This document shows positions 16,438-24,935 of a stretch of DNA of 64,000 bases, one piece after another. How positions within the stretch are numbered: the first letter of the stretch is position 1; the number at the start of each line of letters is the position of its first letter. The position numbers and the translations under genes are program-made. The notes below the pieces were generated by a model, which made no database searches, was not told the DNA's origin, and saw only the letters and a list, made by a program, of their open reading frames with translations. Origin of the DNA: Gordonia amicalis NBRC 100051 = JCM 11271 (GTDB taxonomy: Bacteria; Actinomycetota; Actinomycetes; Mycobacteriales; Mycobacteriaceae); NCBI RefSeq assembly GCF_000332995.1, contig NZ_BANS01000007.1, positions 166,012 through 230,011 of the forward strand, written 5' to 3'.

Positions 16438-17751
16438 TCAGCGCAGCAGTGCTTGGGCCACCCGCTCCAGAGCGGCGACGCGACTCCCCTTGACCAGCAC
16501 CGCATCTCCCCCGGCGAGGTCGCCGAGCGCGGCAACCGCCTCGTCGACGCCGGAGGTGTGGCGCGCGGTGTCGCCGTAGTTCGGTTCGTCGACCGCGATG
16601 ACCTCGATGCCGAGCTCGCGTGCCTCCAGCGCGATCGCGAGGTGCTGCCCGGGCGAATCCGCACCGAGTTCGGCCATCGTGCCGAGGACCGCGACGCGTC
16701 GTCCCGCCGGTAGCGCGGCGAGCGACTTCAGCGCCGCCGACATCGACGTCGGGTTCGCGTTGTAGGCGTCGTTCAGCACCGTCGCGCCGTCCGAGGTCCT
16801 GGCGAGTTCCATTCGCAGACCGGACAATCCAGCTGCCGACAGACCACTCGCGATGTCCTCGATCGCCACTCCGAGGCCGCCCCCGGCGGTGGCCGCCGCG
16901 AGCGCATTGGGAACCTGGTGCTCACCCCGCGCCCCCAGTCGCACGTCGGTGGAACCCCACGGCGTGTGCAGACGGAAGGATGCCCGCAGCTCCTCGTCGA
17001 CGACGATGTCCGAGGCGTATACGTCGGCATCGGACGACAGGCCGTACCGCAACACCCGGGCCGAGGTGCGGTCCGCCATCGCCGCCACATAACGGTGGTC
17101 GGCGTTCAGAACGGCGATCCCGTCGGCCGGAAGGGACTCGACCAGCTCGCCCTTCGCGCGGGCCACCGACTCGATGTCCCCGAAGAGTTCCAGATGCACG
17201 CCTTCCACGCGGGTGATGACGCCGACGGTCGGCCTCGCGATGGAGCACAGCAGGTCGATGTGGCCGATCCCGCGGGCACCCATCTCGAGGACGACGGCCT
17301 CGACGTCGTCGGCGGCGCCGACGAGCGTCAGCGGGAGTCCCAGCTCGTTGTTGAAGGATCTCTCACTCGCCGCGGTCCGATAGGTGGTCTGCAGCACGCC
17401 GGCGAGGAGGTCCTTGGTCGAGGTCTTGCCGACCGACCCGGTGATCCCGACGACGCGGTCGGGAATGCGGCGGCGGACCGCGCGACCGAGGTCGGCGAGC
17501 GCGAGCGCGGTGTCCGGGACCCTGATGGCGGTGCCGCGGGTGGCCTCGTCCTGCGAGGTGAAGTAGGCCGCCGCGCCGCTTTCGAGGGCCGCCGGGATGA
17601 AGTCGTGGCCGTCGCGTTCGGCGACGATCGGCACGAACAGCTGCCCCGGCCGGACGCTGCGCGAGTCGATGCTCGCCCCGTCGATCTGCACGTCGGCACC
17701 GATCAACTCGCCACCGACCGAAGCCGCGATCTCACTCGCCAAGAAATGCAC
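16438..17751 (-). CDS. murF: UDP-N-acetylmuramoyl-tripeptide--D-alanyl-D-alanine ligase
   Basis: 437 residues with Mur ligase N-terminal, central and C-terminal domains. The central P-loop is GITGSVGKTST (102-112, K109), and FNNELGLPLTL is the typical MurF substrate signature. It adds D-Ala-D-Ala to the UDP-MurNAc tripeptide in the cytoplasm. murF normally sits in the division and cell-wall (dcw) cluster; here it stands alone, divergent from a ddl gene that makes its dipeptide substrate. The start is GTG, with TAGCGT 6 nt upstream (17758-17763) and no useful Shine-Dalgarno, so it is probably leaderless. It may be a second murF copy. Confidence 0.92.
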   Translation of the reverse strand: MHFLASEIAASVGGELIGADVQIDGASIDSRSVRPGQLFVPIVAERDGHDFIPAALESGAAAYFTSQDEATRGTAIRVPDTALALADLGRAVRRRIPDRVVGITGSVGKTSTKDLLAGVLQTTYRTAASERSFNNELGLPLTLVGAADDVEAVVLEMGARGIGHIDLLCSIARPTVGVITRVEGVHLELFGDIESVARAKGELVESLPADGIAVLNADHRYVAAMADRTSARVLRYGLSSDADVYASDIVVDEELRASFRLHTPWGSTDVRLGARGEHQVPNALAAATAGGGLGVAIEDIASGLSAAGLSGLRMELARTSDGATVLNDAYNANPTSMSAALKSLAALPAGRRVAVLGTMAELGADSPGQHLAIALEARELGIEVIAVDEPNYGDTARHTSGVDEAVAALGDLAGGDAVLVKGSRVAALERVAQALLR

Positions 17752-17757
17752 GACCTC

Positions 17758-17763
17758 ACGCTA
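17758..17763 (-). promoter_or_regulatory. -10 element for leaderless murF
   Basis: On the minus strand TAGCGT precedes the murF GTG by 6 nt, placing transcription start at the start codon. The matching element for ddl on the other strand is TATCGT at 17990-17995. Confidence 0.55.
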
Positions 17764-17806
17764 GCCGACGGGCGGTGTCCGATTCCCCGAGCCGCCTCGG
17801 TGCTGA

Positions 17807-17946
17807 CCTCGACACGCGGCGTCCTCGCTGCGCTCGGTCGTCGCGGCTCGGCCGGCAGAGGGGTTGAGCCGGCGACGAGCGGAGCAGGCGCGTACCTCCG
17901 CCGGTTGAGCCGGCACCGAGCGGAGCGAGGAGCCGTGTCGAAATCC
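17807..17946. repeat. Cluster of dispersed GAGCCGGC-type repeat copies, one inverted
   Basis: Three related segments lie between murF and ddl: an inverted copy (17807-17855), a partial direct copy (17862-17892) and a full direct copy (17898-17946). The full copy reads CCGCCGGTTGAGCCGGCACC followed by GAGCGGAGCGAGGAGCC and GTGTCGAAATCC. The segment at 23533-23581 inside nuoEF matches it at 46 of 49 positions by eye. The inverted arrangement could fold into a long hairpin in RNA. Function is unknown. Confidence 0.75.
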
Positions 17947-17989
17947 ACAACCGGCCACTCCACCCCGAGAACTCGGTGGCCCGGGGCCG

Positions 17990-17995
17990 TATCGT
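17990..17995 (+). promoter_or_regulatory. -10 element for leaderless ddl
   Basis: TATCGT ends 7 nt before the ddl ATG at 18003, with no Shine-Dalgarno between them, matching the TANNNT leaderless pattern. Confidence 0.6.
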
Positions 17996-18002
17996 GACAT
18001 GC

Positions 18003-19079
18003 ATGTCTTCGCGGCTCCTGCGTCTGGTCGTCCTCTACGGCGGGGTCTCCGCCGAACACGATGTGTCACGGGTCACGGCCGCGCACGTGCTCGCCGCCGC
18101 CGACCGGGCGAAATACGACCTGGTCCCCATCGGCATCGCCAAGGACGGCACCTGGCTGCGGAACGACAAGGCGATCGCCGCGATCGCCGACGGCACCGAG
18201 CTCCCCGACGTCCTGGAGGTGGCGGGCACCGTCGTCGAGCCGCTGGCCGAACTCCGCGGCCACGCCGACGAGGCGATCACCGTCGTGCTGCCGCTGCTGC
18301 ATGGTCCGCACGGCGAGGACGGCACCATCCAGGGGATGCTCGAGCTGTTCAAGCTGCCGTACGTCGGCGCCGGGGTGCTCTCGTCTGCGCTGTGCATGGA
18401 CAAGGCGATGGCGAAGATCGTCGCTGCGCAGGCCGGCATCCCGCAGTGCCGCTGGGTCGAGTTCCGCGACGGCGTCGACGACCCGGACACCATCGTCTCG
18501 CGGGCCGTCGACGAGCTCGGACTCCCGGTGTTCGTGAAGCCTGCGAACCTCGGGTCGTCGGTCGGCATCACCAAGGCGCACGACGAGCGCGAGTTGGACT
18601 CCGCCATCAACCTGGCCCTTCGCTACGACGACGTGGTGATCATCGAGGAGAACATCACCGGTCGCGAGATCGAGGTCGCCGTCCTCGGCGACACGGCCCC
18701 CGAGACCTCGGTGCCCGGTGAGATCGAACCCGGCAGCGAGTTCTACGACTACGAGGACAAGTACGTCACCGGCGCCGCCCGGCTCGTCATCCCCGCGGTA
18801 CTGCCGGACGACGCGATCGCCGAGGTCAGGGAGCTCGCCGCCCGGACGTTCACGGCGATGCGATGCACCGGCATGGCGCGGGTGGACTTCTTCTACGAGG
18901 CAGCCGGGCGAGGGTGGCTGCTCAACGAGGTCAACACCATCCCGGGGTTCACGCCCGGCTCGATGTACCCGAAGCTGTGGGAGGCCACCGGAGTGTCCTA
19001 CCCCGACCTCATCGACCAGCTCGTCACCTTCGCGCTCGAGGTCCACCGGCGGCGCGTCGGGTTCTCGACCGAACACTGA
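18003..19079 (+). CDS. ddl: D-alanine--D-alanine ligase
   Basis: 358 residues of the ATP-grasp fold. It joins two D-alanines for peptidoglycan. Motifs seen are LYGGVSAEHDVS at the N-terminus, KPANLGSSVGITKA for ATP binding, EFYDYEDKYV in the omega loop, and NEVNTIPGFTPGSMYPKLW at the C-terminus. The omega-loop FYDYxxKY is the D-Ala:D-Ala type; D-Ala:D-Lac ligases of the VanA class lack this Tyr, so it does not look like a vancomycin-resistance ligase. Divergent from murF, the enzyme that uses its product. I chose ATG 18003 because of the -10 element 7 nt upstream. Confidence 0.94.
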   Translation: MSSRLLRLVVLYGGVSAEHDVSRVTAAHVLAAADRAKYDLVPIGIAKDGTWLRNDKAIAAIADGTELPDVLEVAGTVVEPLAELRGHADEAITVVLPLLHGPHGEDGTIQGMLELFKLPYVGAGVLSSALCMDKAMAKIVAAQAGIPQCRWVEFRDGVDDPDTIVSRAVDELGLPVFVKPANLGSSVGITKAHDERELDSAINLALRYDDVVIIEENITGREIEVAVLGDTAPETSVPGEIEPGSEFYDYEDKYVTGAARLVIPAVLPDDAIAEVRELAARTFTAMRCTGMARVDFFYEAAGRGWLLNEVNTIPGFTPGSMYPKLWEATGVSYPDLIDQLVTFALEVHRRRVGFSTEH

Positions 19080-19170
19080 GCTGCCCCTCCGGCCGTTCCG
19101 GACCCCCGCCCGCACGGCACCGACGGCCGACGCGCGGGCCAAGTCACCCGAACCCGGCGTCGAACGGCGG

Positions 19171-19176
19171 TAGCAT
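19171..19176 (+). promoter_or_regulatory. -10 element for leaderless response-regulator gene
   Basis: TAGCAT lies exactly 7 nt before the GTG at 19184, with no ribosome-binding site. This supports the GTG start and independent transcription from ddl. Confidence 0.65.
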
Positions 19177-19183
19177 CGCACGC

Positions 19184-19594
19184 GTGACCCCCACCCAGGC
19201 TGCCCGGTCGCTGCGCGTGCTGGTCTATTCCGACGATTGCGAGACCCGGGCCCAGGTCATCGGTGCACTCGGCACCCGGCCGTCCCAGAGCATCCCCGAA
19301 CTCAGCTTCATCGAAGTCGCCACGGCTCCAATGGTGTTCGCCCAGCTCGACGCCGGCGTGGTCGACGCGGTGATCGCCGACGGCGAGGCTTCCCCGGCAG
19401 GCGGGATGGGGATCGCCAAGCAGATGAAGGACGAACTCGACCCGAGCCCTCCCGTCCTGGTGCTGCTCGGCCGCGCCGACGACCGCTGGCTCGCCGAATG
19501 GTCGCGGGCCGATGCCGTCGCGCCACTTCCGGTCGACCCTCTGGGGCTTCCACAGGCCTTCGTCCAGATGGTCGAGAAACGCCGAAACGTCTGA
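19184..19594 (+). CDS. Atypical single-domain response regulator (Rv3143-like)
   Basis: 136 residues consisting of only a receiver-like domain with no output domain. The likely phosphoacceptor region is VVDAVIADGEASPAGGMGI, but the conserved Lys near the C-terminus is not evident (DAVAPLPVDP), so phosphorylation may be abnormal or absent. M. tuberculosis Rv3143 is a similar orphan receiver protein lying just before nuoA, and the position here is the same. A role in regulating or interacting with Complex I or respiration is plausible by context. No histidine kinase gene is nearby. Confidence 0.85.
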   Translation: MTPTQAARSLRVLVYSDDCETRAQVIGALGTRPSQSIPELSFIEVATAPMVFAQLDAGVVDAVIADGEASPAGGMGIAKQMKDELDPSPPVLVLLGRADDRWLAEWSRADAVAPLPVDPLGLPQAFVQMVEKRRNV

Positions 19595-19599
19595 AACAG

Positions 19600-19645
19600 G
19601 TGACTCCCGCGGGACGAACACCTAGGCTTGTGGTGTAGCTCACAA
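19600..19645 (+). promoter_or_regulatory. nuo operon promoter with CRP/GlxR-like site at +1
   Basis: A -35 GTGACT (19600-19605), 17-bp spacer and -10 TAGGCT (19623-19628) start 5 bp after the response-regulator stop. The predicted start is near 19635. TTGTG-N8-CACAA (19628-19645; core TGTGG-N6-TCACA) matches the CRP-family half-site pattern with one deviation and covers the -10/+1 boundary, a position that would favour repression. The 5' leader to nuoA would be about 119 nt. Confidence 0.6.
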
Positions 19646-19753
19646 CCGCGTCCGGAGGTTCCGACCGAACCCCTGACACGGGCAGGACAATCGCCGAGCC
19701 GGAGCCGCCCACCAGGTGTTTCCGGCCGACCGGAGCGAGGAGGAGTCCACGCT

Positions 19754-20161
19754 TTGAACGCCTACGTCCCGATCATGATCCTCGGGGCAATCGGCGTGGC
19801 GTTTGCCGTTTTCAGCGTCTTCATCGGCGTCGCGATCGGTCCGAAACGGTACAACCGCGCCAAACTCGAGGCGTACGAGTGCGGCATCGAACCGGTGGGA
19901 CAGAGTCTCTTGACTCCCGCCTCCCGTCGCGGAGGCGCCGGCCCCACCTTCACCGGCCCGATCCAGCGAGTGCCGGTCAAGTACTACCTCACCGCGATGC
20001 TGTTCATCATCTTCGACATCGAGATCGTCTTCCTCTACCCCTGGGCCGTCGCCTTCGACTCCTTCGGCTGGTTCGGCCTCGCGGCCATGCTCTTGTTCAT
20101 CGTCAACGTCTCGGTCGCCTACGCCTATGAATGGCGCCGCGGCGGACTGAGCTGGGACTGA
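19754..20161 (+). CDS. nuoA: NADH-quinone oxidoreductase subunit A
   Basis: 135 residues, three transmembrane helices, with the YECGIEP signature of NuoA and a short loop before the second helix. It is part of the membrane arm near the quinone cavity of Complex I. It begins at TTG (LNAYVPIM...), chosen because AGGAGGAG lies 8 nt upstream and because M. tuberculosis NuoA starts similarly (MNVYIPI). The next ATG would remove the start of the first helix. It is the first gene of a 13-frame operon. Confidence 0.93.
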   Translation: MNAYVPIMILGAIGVAFAVFSVFIGVAIGPKRYNRAKLEAYECGIEPVGQSLLTPASRRGGAGPTFTGPIQRVPVKYYLTAMLFIIFDIEIVFLYPWAVAFDSFGWFGLAAMLLFIVNVSVAYAYEWRRGGLSWD

Positions 20162-20201
20162 GGACTTTTCACCCGGTCAAGCGTCTGCAAGGAGGTCAGT
20201 C

Positions 20202-20756
20202 ATGGGACTCGAGGAACGACTCCCCAGCGGTTTCCTGCTGAGCACCGTCGAGGATCTCGCCGGCTTCATGCGCAAGGGGTCGCTGTGGCCGGCCACCTTC
20301 GGGCTCGCCTGCTGCGCAATCGAGATGATGTCCACCACGTCGGGCCGGTACGACCTCGCACGGTTCGGCATGGAGGCCTTCCGCGCATCGCCGCGGCAGG
20401 CGGACCTGATGATCGTCGCCGGTCGCGTGAGTCAGAAGATGGCGCCGGTCCTCCGGCAGATCTACGACCAGATGGTCGAACCGAAATGGGTTCTGGCGAT
20501 GGGGGTCTGTGCATCGTCCGGCGGGATGTTCAACAACTACGCGATCGTCCAGGGTGTCGACCACGTCGTACCCGTGGACATCTACCTCCCCGGTTGTCCG
20601 CCCCGTCCCGAGATGCTGCTGAACGCAATCCTCAAGCTGCACGAGAAGATCCAGGAGATGCCGCTCGGGGTGAACCGCGAGGAGGCCATCTGGGCCGCGG
20701 AACGTGCTGCGTTGCAGTCGACTCCGACCATCGAGATGAAGGGGTTGCTGCGATGA
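20202..20756 (+). CDS. nuoB: NADH-quinone oxidoreductase subunit B
   Basis: 184 residues. It binds the terminal iron-sulfur cluster N2: ligands C37 and C38 in LACCAIEM, C103 in GVCASSGG and C132 in PGCPPRPE. N2 passes electrons to ubiquinone/menaquinone at the NuoB-NuoD interface. GGAGG lies 8 nt before the ATG. The stop overlaps nuoC as ATGA. Confidence 0.97.
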   Translation: MGLEERLPSGFLLSTVEDLAGFMRKGSLWPATFGLACCAIEMMSTTSGRYDLARFGMEAFRASPRQADLMIVAGRVSQKMAPVLRQIYDQMVEPKWVLAMGVCASSGGMFNNYAIVQGVDHVVPVDIYLPGCPPRPEMLLNAILKLHEKIQEMPLGVNREEAIWAAERAALQSTPTIEMKGLLR

Positions 20757-21457
20757 CCGAACTCGGCATGCCCGACCCCCATCCCCGAGACCTCAAGCCA
20801 CCCGACCCCGAGGTCATCGGCGTCCGCCATGGACTGTTCGGCGCACCCGGCACGGGCGACACCTCCGGATACGGAGGACTGATCGATCCGATCACCCTGC
20901 CGCCCAGTTCGACTCGCCCCTACGGCAGCTACTTCGACGAGATCGCCGACGTCCTGGCAGCCGAACTCGGCGACACCTACGACGCCGCCGTCGAGAAGGT
21001 GGTCGTCTTCCGCGACGAGATGACCGTCCACGTCGCGCGGGAACATCTGCCCTCGGTCGCACTCACCCTCCGCAACGCACCCGGGCTGCGGTTCGAGCTG
21101 TGCCTGGGGGTCAACGGAGTCCACTACCCCGGTGACACCGACCGTGAACTGCACGCCGTCTATCCCCTGGCCTCGCTGACCCACAACCGCCGCGTGCGTC
21201 TCGAGGTGTCGGCGCCCGACGCCGATCCACACATCCCGAGCCTCTGCGACATCTACCCCACCAACGACTGGCACGAACGCGAGACCTACGACTTCTTCGG
21301 CATCGTCTTCGACGGCCACCGATCGCTGACGCGCATCGAGATGCCCGATGACTGGGAGGGACATCCACAGCGCAAGGACTACCCGCTCGGCGGAGTACCC
21401 ATCGAGTACAAGGGAACCCGCGTCGACCCACCAGACCGGAGGAGGTCGTACAGCTGA
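20753..21457 (+). CDS. nuoC: NADH-quinone oxidoreductase subunit C
   Basis: 234 residues of the 30-kDa subunit, with the signature [13 protein letters not shown] and the C-terminal [15 protein letters not shown]. It is separate from NuoD (not fused as in enterobacteria). Its stop shares an A with the nuoD start (TGATG). The N-terminal 60 residues are proline-rich and less conserved, as in other actinobacteria. Confidence 0.96.
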   Translation: MTELGMPDPHPRDLKPPDPEVIGVRHGLFGAPGTGDTSGYGGLIDPITLPPSSTRPYGSYFDEIADVLAAELGDTYDAAVEKVVVFRDEMTVHVAREHLPSVALTLRNAPGLRFELCLGVNGVHYPGDTDRELHAVYPLASLTHNRRVRLEVSAPDADPHIPSLCDIYPTNDWHERETYDFFGIVFDGHRSLTRIEMPDDWEGHPQRKDYPLGGVPIEYKGTRVDPPDRRRSYS

Positions 21458-22818
21458 TGCCCGACACAGCCACCGGATCGTCGAAACCCCGATCCTCCTC
21501 CGCACGCGGGGAGACACCGCCGCGCACCTACACCGTCTCGGGGCAGGACTGGGATTCCATCGTCTCCGACGTCCGCACCCGCGCCGAACAGCAACCCGGC
21601 GACGAACGCATCGTCGTCAACATGGGACCCCAGCACCCGTCGACGCACGGCGTCCTGCGCCTCATCCTGGAGATCGAGGGCGAGACGGTCACCGAGGCAC
21701 GCTGCGGAATCGGGTACCTGCACACCGGGATCGAGAAGAATCTCGAGTACCGGAACTGGATGCAGGGCGTCACGTTCGTCACCCGGATGGACTACTTGTC
21801 GCCGTTCTTCAACGAGACCGCATACTGCCTCGGCGTCGAGAAGCTCCTCGGGATCACCGACGACATCCCGGAGCGTGCCACCGTCATCCGCGTCATGCTG
21901 ATGGAATTGAACCGAATCAGCAGCCACCTCGTGGCACTGGCGACCGGGGGTATGGAACTCGGCGCCGTCACCGCCATGTTCCTCGGGTTCCGGGAGCGCG
22001 AACTGATCCTAGACCTCTTCGAACTCATCACCGGTCTGCGCATGAACCATGCCTACATCCGCCCCGGCGGGGTGGCCCAGGACCTGCCGCATGATGGACC
22101 CGAACAGGTCGCCAAGGTCCTCGCAGAACTTCCGGGACGCCTGGACGAGCTCGGAGATCTGCTGAACGACAACTACATCTGGAAGGCACGGACGCAGAAC
22201 GTCGGATACCTGGATCTGACCGGCTGCATGGCGCTCGGCATCACCGGACCGGTCTTGCGGTCGACCGGCTATCCACACGATCTGCGAAGGTCGCAGCCGT
22301 ACTGCGGCTACGAGACCTACGACTTCGACGTCATCACCGCCGACACGTGTGACTCGTACGGACGCTATCTCATCCGCGTCAAGGAGATGCGCGAGTCGAT
22401 CCGCATCGTCGAGCAGTGTCTCGAGCGGCTCCGTCCCGGCCCGGTGATGGTCGCCGACCGGAAGTTGGCCTGGCCGGCGGATCTCGCGCTCGGCCCCGAC
22501 GGTCTCGGCAACTCACCCGAGCACATCGCCCGGATCATGGGTACCTCGATGGAGGCGCTGATCCATCACTTCAAGTTGGTCACCGAGGGTATGCGGGTGC
22601 CGGCCGGGCAGTGCTACATCGCGGTCGAGTCCCCCCGCGGTGAACTCGGTGTCCACCTGGTCAGCGATGGCGGCACCCGACCCTATCGCGTCCACTTCCG
22701 CGATCCGTCGTTCACGAATCTGCAAGCGGTGGCGGCGATGTGCGAAGGCGGCATGGTCGCCGACGTGATCACCGCGGTGGCCAGTATCGACCCGGTGATG
22801 GGAGGCGTGGACCGATGA
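21457..22818 (+). CDS. nuoD: NADH-quinone oxidoreductase subunit D
   Basis: 453 residues of the 49-kDa subunit, related to [NiFe]-hydrogenase large subunits. The signature [17 protein letters not shown] forms part of the quinone site. It has about 45 extra N-terminal residues rich in Ser/Thr/Arg, common in this order. GGAGGTC lies before the start. The stop overlaps the nuoEF start as ATGA. Confidence 0.97.
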   Translation: MPDTATGSSKPRSSSARGETPPRTYTVSGQDWDSIVSDVRTRAEQQPGDERIVVNMGPQHPSTHGVLRLILEIEGETVTEARCGIGYLHTGIEKNLEYRNWMQGVTFVTRMDYLSPFFNETAYCLGVEKLLGITDDIPERATVIRVMLMELNRISSHLVALATGGMELGAVTAMFLGFRERELILDLFELITGLRMNHAYIRPGGVAQDLPHDGPEQVAKVLAELPGRLDELGDLLNDNYIWKARTQNVGYLDLTGCMALGITGPVLRSTGYPHDLRRSQPYCGYETYDFDVITADTCDSYGRYLIRVKEMRESIRIVEQCLERLRPGPVMVADRKLAWPADLALGPDGLGNSPEHIARIMGTSMEALIHHFKLVTEGMRVPAGQCYIAVESPRGELGVHLVSDGGTRPYRVHFRDPSFTNLQAVAAMCEGGMVADVITAVASIDPVMGGVDR

Positions 22819-24935
22819 CCGATCCCGTATTCGTGGACCTGTCCACCTCCCCGCCGACCGAGGACGCCGCGCCCGCACAGTGCACCCCGGCGACGACCAT
22901 CACCTTCGGTGGCCCGTCGGCATACCCGACCGAGGTCGCCGAACGCCTCGCCGAGCAGGCGGCGCCGATCATCGCGCGCTACCCGCAGGCGAGGTCAGCG
23001 CTTCTCCCCCTGCTCCACCTGGTGCAGTCCGAGGACGGTCACATCACCCGGGCGGGCATCGAATTCTGTGCGGGTCAGCTCGATCTGACTGCGGCACAAG
23101 TCGCCTCGGTCGCGACCTTCTACTCGATGTACCGCCGTTCGCCGACCGGCGAATACCTCGTCGGCGTGTGCACCAACACGTTGTGCGCCACCCTCGGCGG
23201 CGACGAGATCCTCCGCGCGGTCTGCGACCACCTCGGTGTCCAGCCCGGGGACACCACCTCGGACGCCCGCATCACGGTCGAACACGTCGAATGCAACGCC
23301 GCCTGCGACTTCGCGCCCGTGGTGATGGTGAACTGGGAGTTCTTCGACAACCAGACACCGGAGTCGACGATCGAACTCGTCGAGGACCTCCGTGCCGGTG
23401 TCGGCGTCGAACCCGCCCGCGGCACCGGGAGGGTGCGCTCGTTCCGCCAGACCGAACTCGAGCTCGCCGGCGCCGGGCCCGCAACGCCACCCCCGCCGGT
23501 TGAGCCGGCACCGAGCGCAACGAAGCCACCCCCGCCGGTTGAGCCGGCACCGAGCGCAGCGAGGAGCCGCGTCGAAACCCCCGAACCACCCGAACCCGAT
23601 CCGCCGGAAACCCCGGTCCTGTCCCGCCACTGGGACGAGCCCGAGTCCTGGTCCCTGGCGAATCATCTGCGCCACAACGGCTACCGCGGCCTGCGTACCG
23701 CGCTCGACACCCCGCCCGCCGACGTCATCGAGATGGTCAAGGCCTCCGGCCTCCGGGGACGCGGGGGTGCCGGATTCCCGGTCGGGATGAAGTGGTCGTT
23801 CATCCCCCAAGAAGAATCTCCCGACGCCGAACCGTCGATTCCGCACTACCTCGTGGTCAACGCCGACGAATCCGAACCCGGCACCTGCAAGGACATGCCG
23901 CTCATGCTCGCGACGCCGCACACCCTGATCGAGGGGGTGATCATCGCGGCGTATGCCATCCGCGCGCATCATGCGTTCATCTACGTCCGCGGGGAGGTCG
24001 CCTCGGTTCTGCGGCGGCTTCGCACCGCGGTCGACGAGGCATACGCCGCCGGCTATCTCGGCACCGACATCCTGGGATCGGGCTTCGACCTGGAGCTCGT
24101 CGTGCACGCCGGCGCCGGCGCCTACATCTGCGGTGAGGAGACGGCTCTCCTCGACTCGCTCGAAGGCCGTCGCGGCCAACCACGCCTGCGCCCGCCGTTC
24201 CCGGCGGTCGCCGGTCTGTACGCCAGTCCGACCGTGGTCAACAACGTGGAATCCATTGCGAGCGTGCCGTCCATCATGCGTAACGGCGTCGACTGGTTCC
24301 GCTCGATGGGTACCGAGAAGTCCCCCGGTTTCACCCTGTACTCGCTGTCCGGCCATGTCACGCATCCGGGCCAGTACGAGGCACCGCTCGGTATCACCCT
24401 GCGGCAGCTCCTCGAACGCGCCGGCGGCGTACGCGCCGGACACGAACTCAAGTTCTGGACCCCGGGCGGGTCGTCGACGCCGCTCCTCACGCCGGAGCAC
24501 CTCGACGTCCCCCTCGACTACGAGGGAGTCGGTGCCGCGGGCTCCATGCTGGGCACCAAGGCTCTTCAGATCTTCGACGAGACGACATGTGTCGTCGGCG
24601 CGGTCCTGCGCTGGACCGAGTTCTACGCGCACGAGTCGTGCGGAAAGTGCACACCGTGCCGCGAGGGCACGTACTGGCTGGTGCAACTACTTCACCGGCT
24701 CGAGCACGAGGGCGGCACCACCGCCGATCTCGACACCCTCGCCGACGTCACCAACAGCGTCGTCGGAAAGTCGTTCTGCGCGCTCGGCGACGGCGCGGGC
24801 AGCCCGATCGTGTCCTCGCTGAAGTACTTCCGTGAGGAGTACCTCGCTCATCTCGACCACGGTTGTCCATTCGACCACTCGCTGTCGACCGTCTTCGACT
24901 CGCCGGGTGGCAACCCGACGGGAGGTGTCCGATGA
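22815..24935 (+). CDS. nuoEF: Fused NADH-quinone oxidoreductase subunits E and F
   Basis: One uninterrupted 706-residue frame. Residues about 25-205 are NuoE with its [2Fe-2S] ligands C119, C124, C160 and C164 (CTNTLC, CNAAC). Residues about 266-706 are NuoF with the glycine-rich NADH/FMN motif LRGRGGAGF (313-321), and [4Fe-4S] ligands C609, C612, C615 (SCGKCTPC) and C655. The joint is a Pro/Glu/Ala-rich linker containing two tandem 13-residue repeats ([13 protein letters not shown] and [13 protein letters not shown], 225-250). M. tuberculosis has separate nuoE and nuoF. The linker DNA matches the repeat between murF and ddl. ATGA overlaps join it to nuoD and nuoG. Confidence 0.95.
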   Translation: MTDPVFVDLSTSPPTEDAAPAQCTPATTITFGGPSAYPTEVAERLAEQAAPIIARYPQARSALLPLLHLVQSEDGHITRAGIEFCAGQLDLTAAQVASVATFYSMYRRSPTGEYLVGVCTNTLCATLGGDEILRAVCDHLGVQPGDTTSDARITVEHVECNAACDFAPVVMVNWEFFDNQTPESTIELVEDLRAGVGVEPARGTGRVRSFRQTELELAGAGPATPPPPVEPAPSATKPPPPVEPAPSAARSRVETPEPPEPDPPETPVLSRHWDEPESWSLANHLRHNGYRGLRTALDTPPADVIEMVKASGLRGRGGAGFPVGMKWSFIPQEESPDAEPSIPHYLVVNADESEPGTCKDMPLMLATPHTLIEGVIIAAYAIRAHHAFIYVRGEVASVLRRLRTAVDEAYAAGYLGTDILGSGFDLELVVHAGAGAYICGEETALLDSLEGRRGQPRLRPPFPAVAGLYASPTVVNNVESIASVPSIMRNGVDWFRSMGTEKSPGFTLYSLSGHVTHPGQYEAPLGITLRQLLERAGGVRAGHELKFWTPGGSSTPLLTPEHLDVPLDYEGVGAAGSMLGTKALQIFDETTCVVGAVLRWTEFYAHESCGKCTPCREGTYWLVQLLHRLEHEGGTTADLDTLADVTNSVVGKSFCALGDGAGSPIVSSLKYFREEYLAHLDHGCPFDHSLSTVFDSPGGNPTGGVR
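23487..23581 (+). repeat. In-frame 39-bp tandem repeat and dispersed-repeat copy within nuoEF
   Basis: Two 39-bp units (23486-23524 and 23525-23563) differ at two positions. Both contain CCGCCGGTTGAGCCGGCACC. The second continues into GAGCCGCGTCGAAACCC, completing a 49-bp copy (23533-23581) of the repeat at 17898-17946, with three mismatches. Because the unit is a multiple of three and has no stop in this frame, it is translated as linker between NuoE and NuoF. Confidence 0.9.

Noticed and set aside
17807..17946. Repeat cluster as an insertion-sequence remnant
   Set aside because: No transposase fragment and no clear terminal inverted repeats with target duplication; described only as dispersed repeats.
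18003..19079. ddl as a vancomycin-resistance D-Ala:D-Lac ligase
   Set aside because: The omega loop contains FYDYEDKY, the D-Ala:D-Ala type; there are no vanH or vanX genes nearby.
22995..24686. A 563-codon minus-strand open frame opposite nuoEF
   Set aside because: Antisense to well conserved Complex I sequence; no recognisable motif. The repeats in it are the nuoEF linker read backwards.
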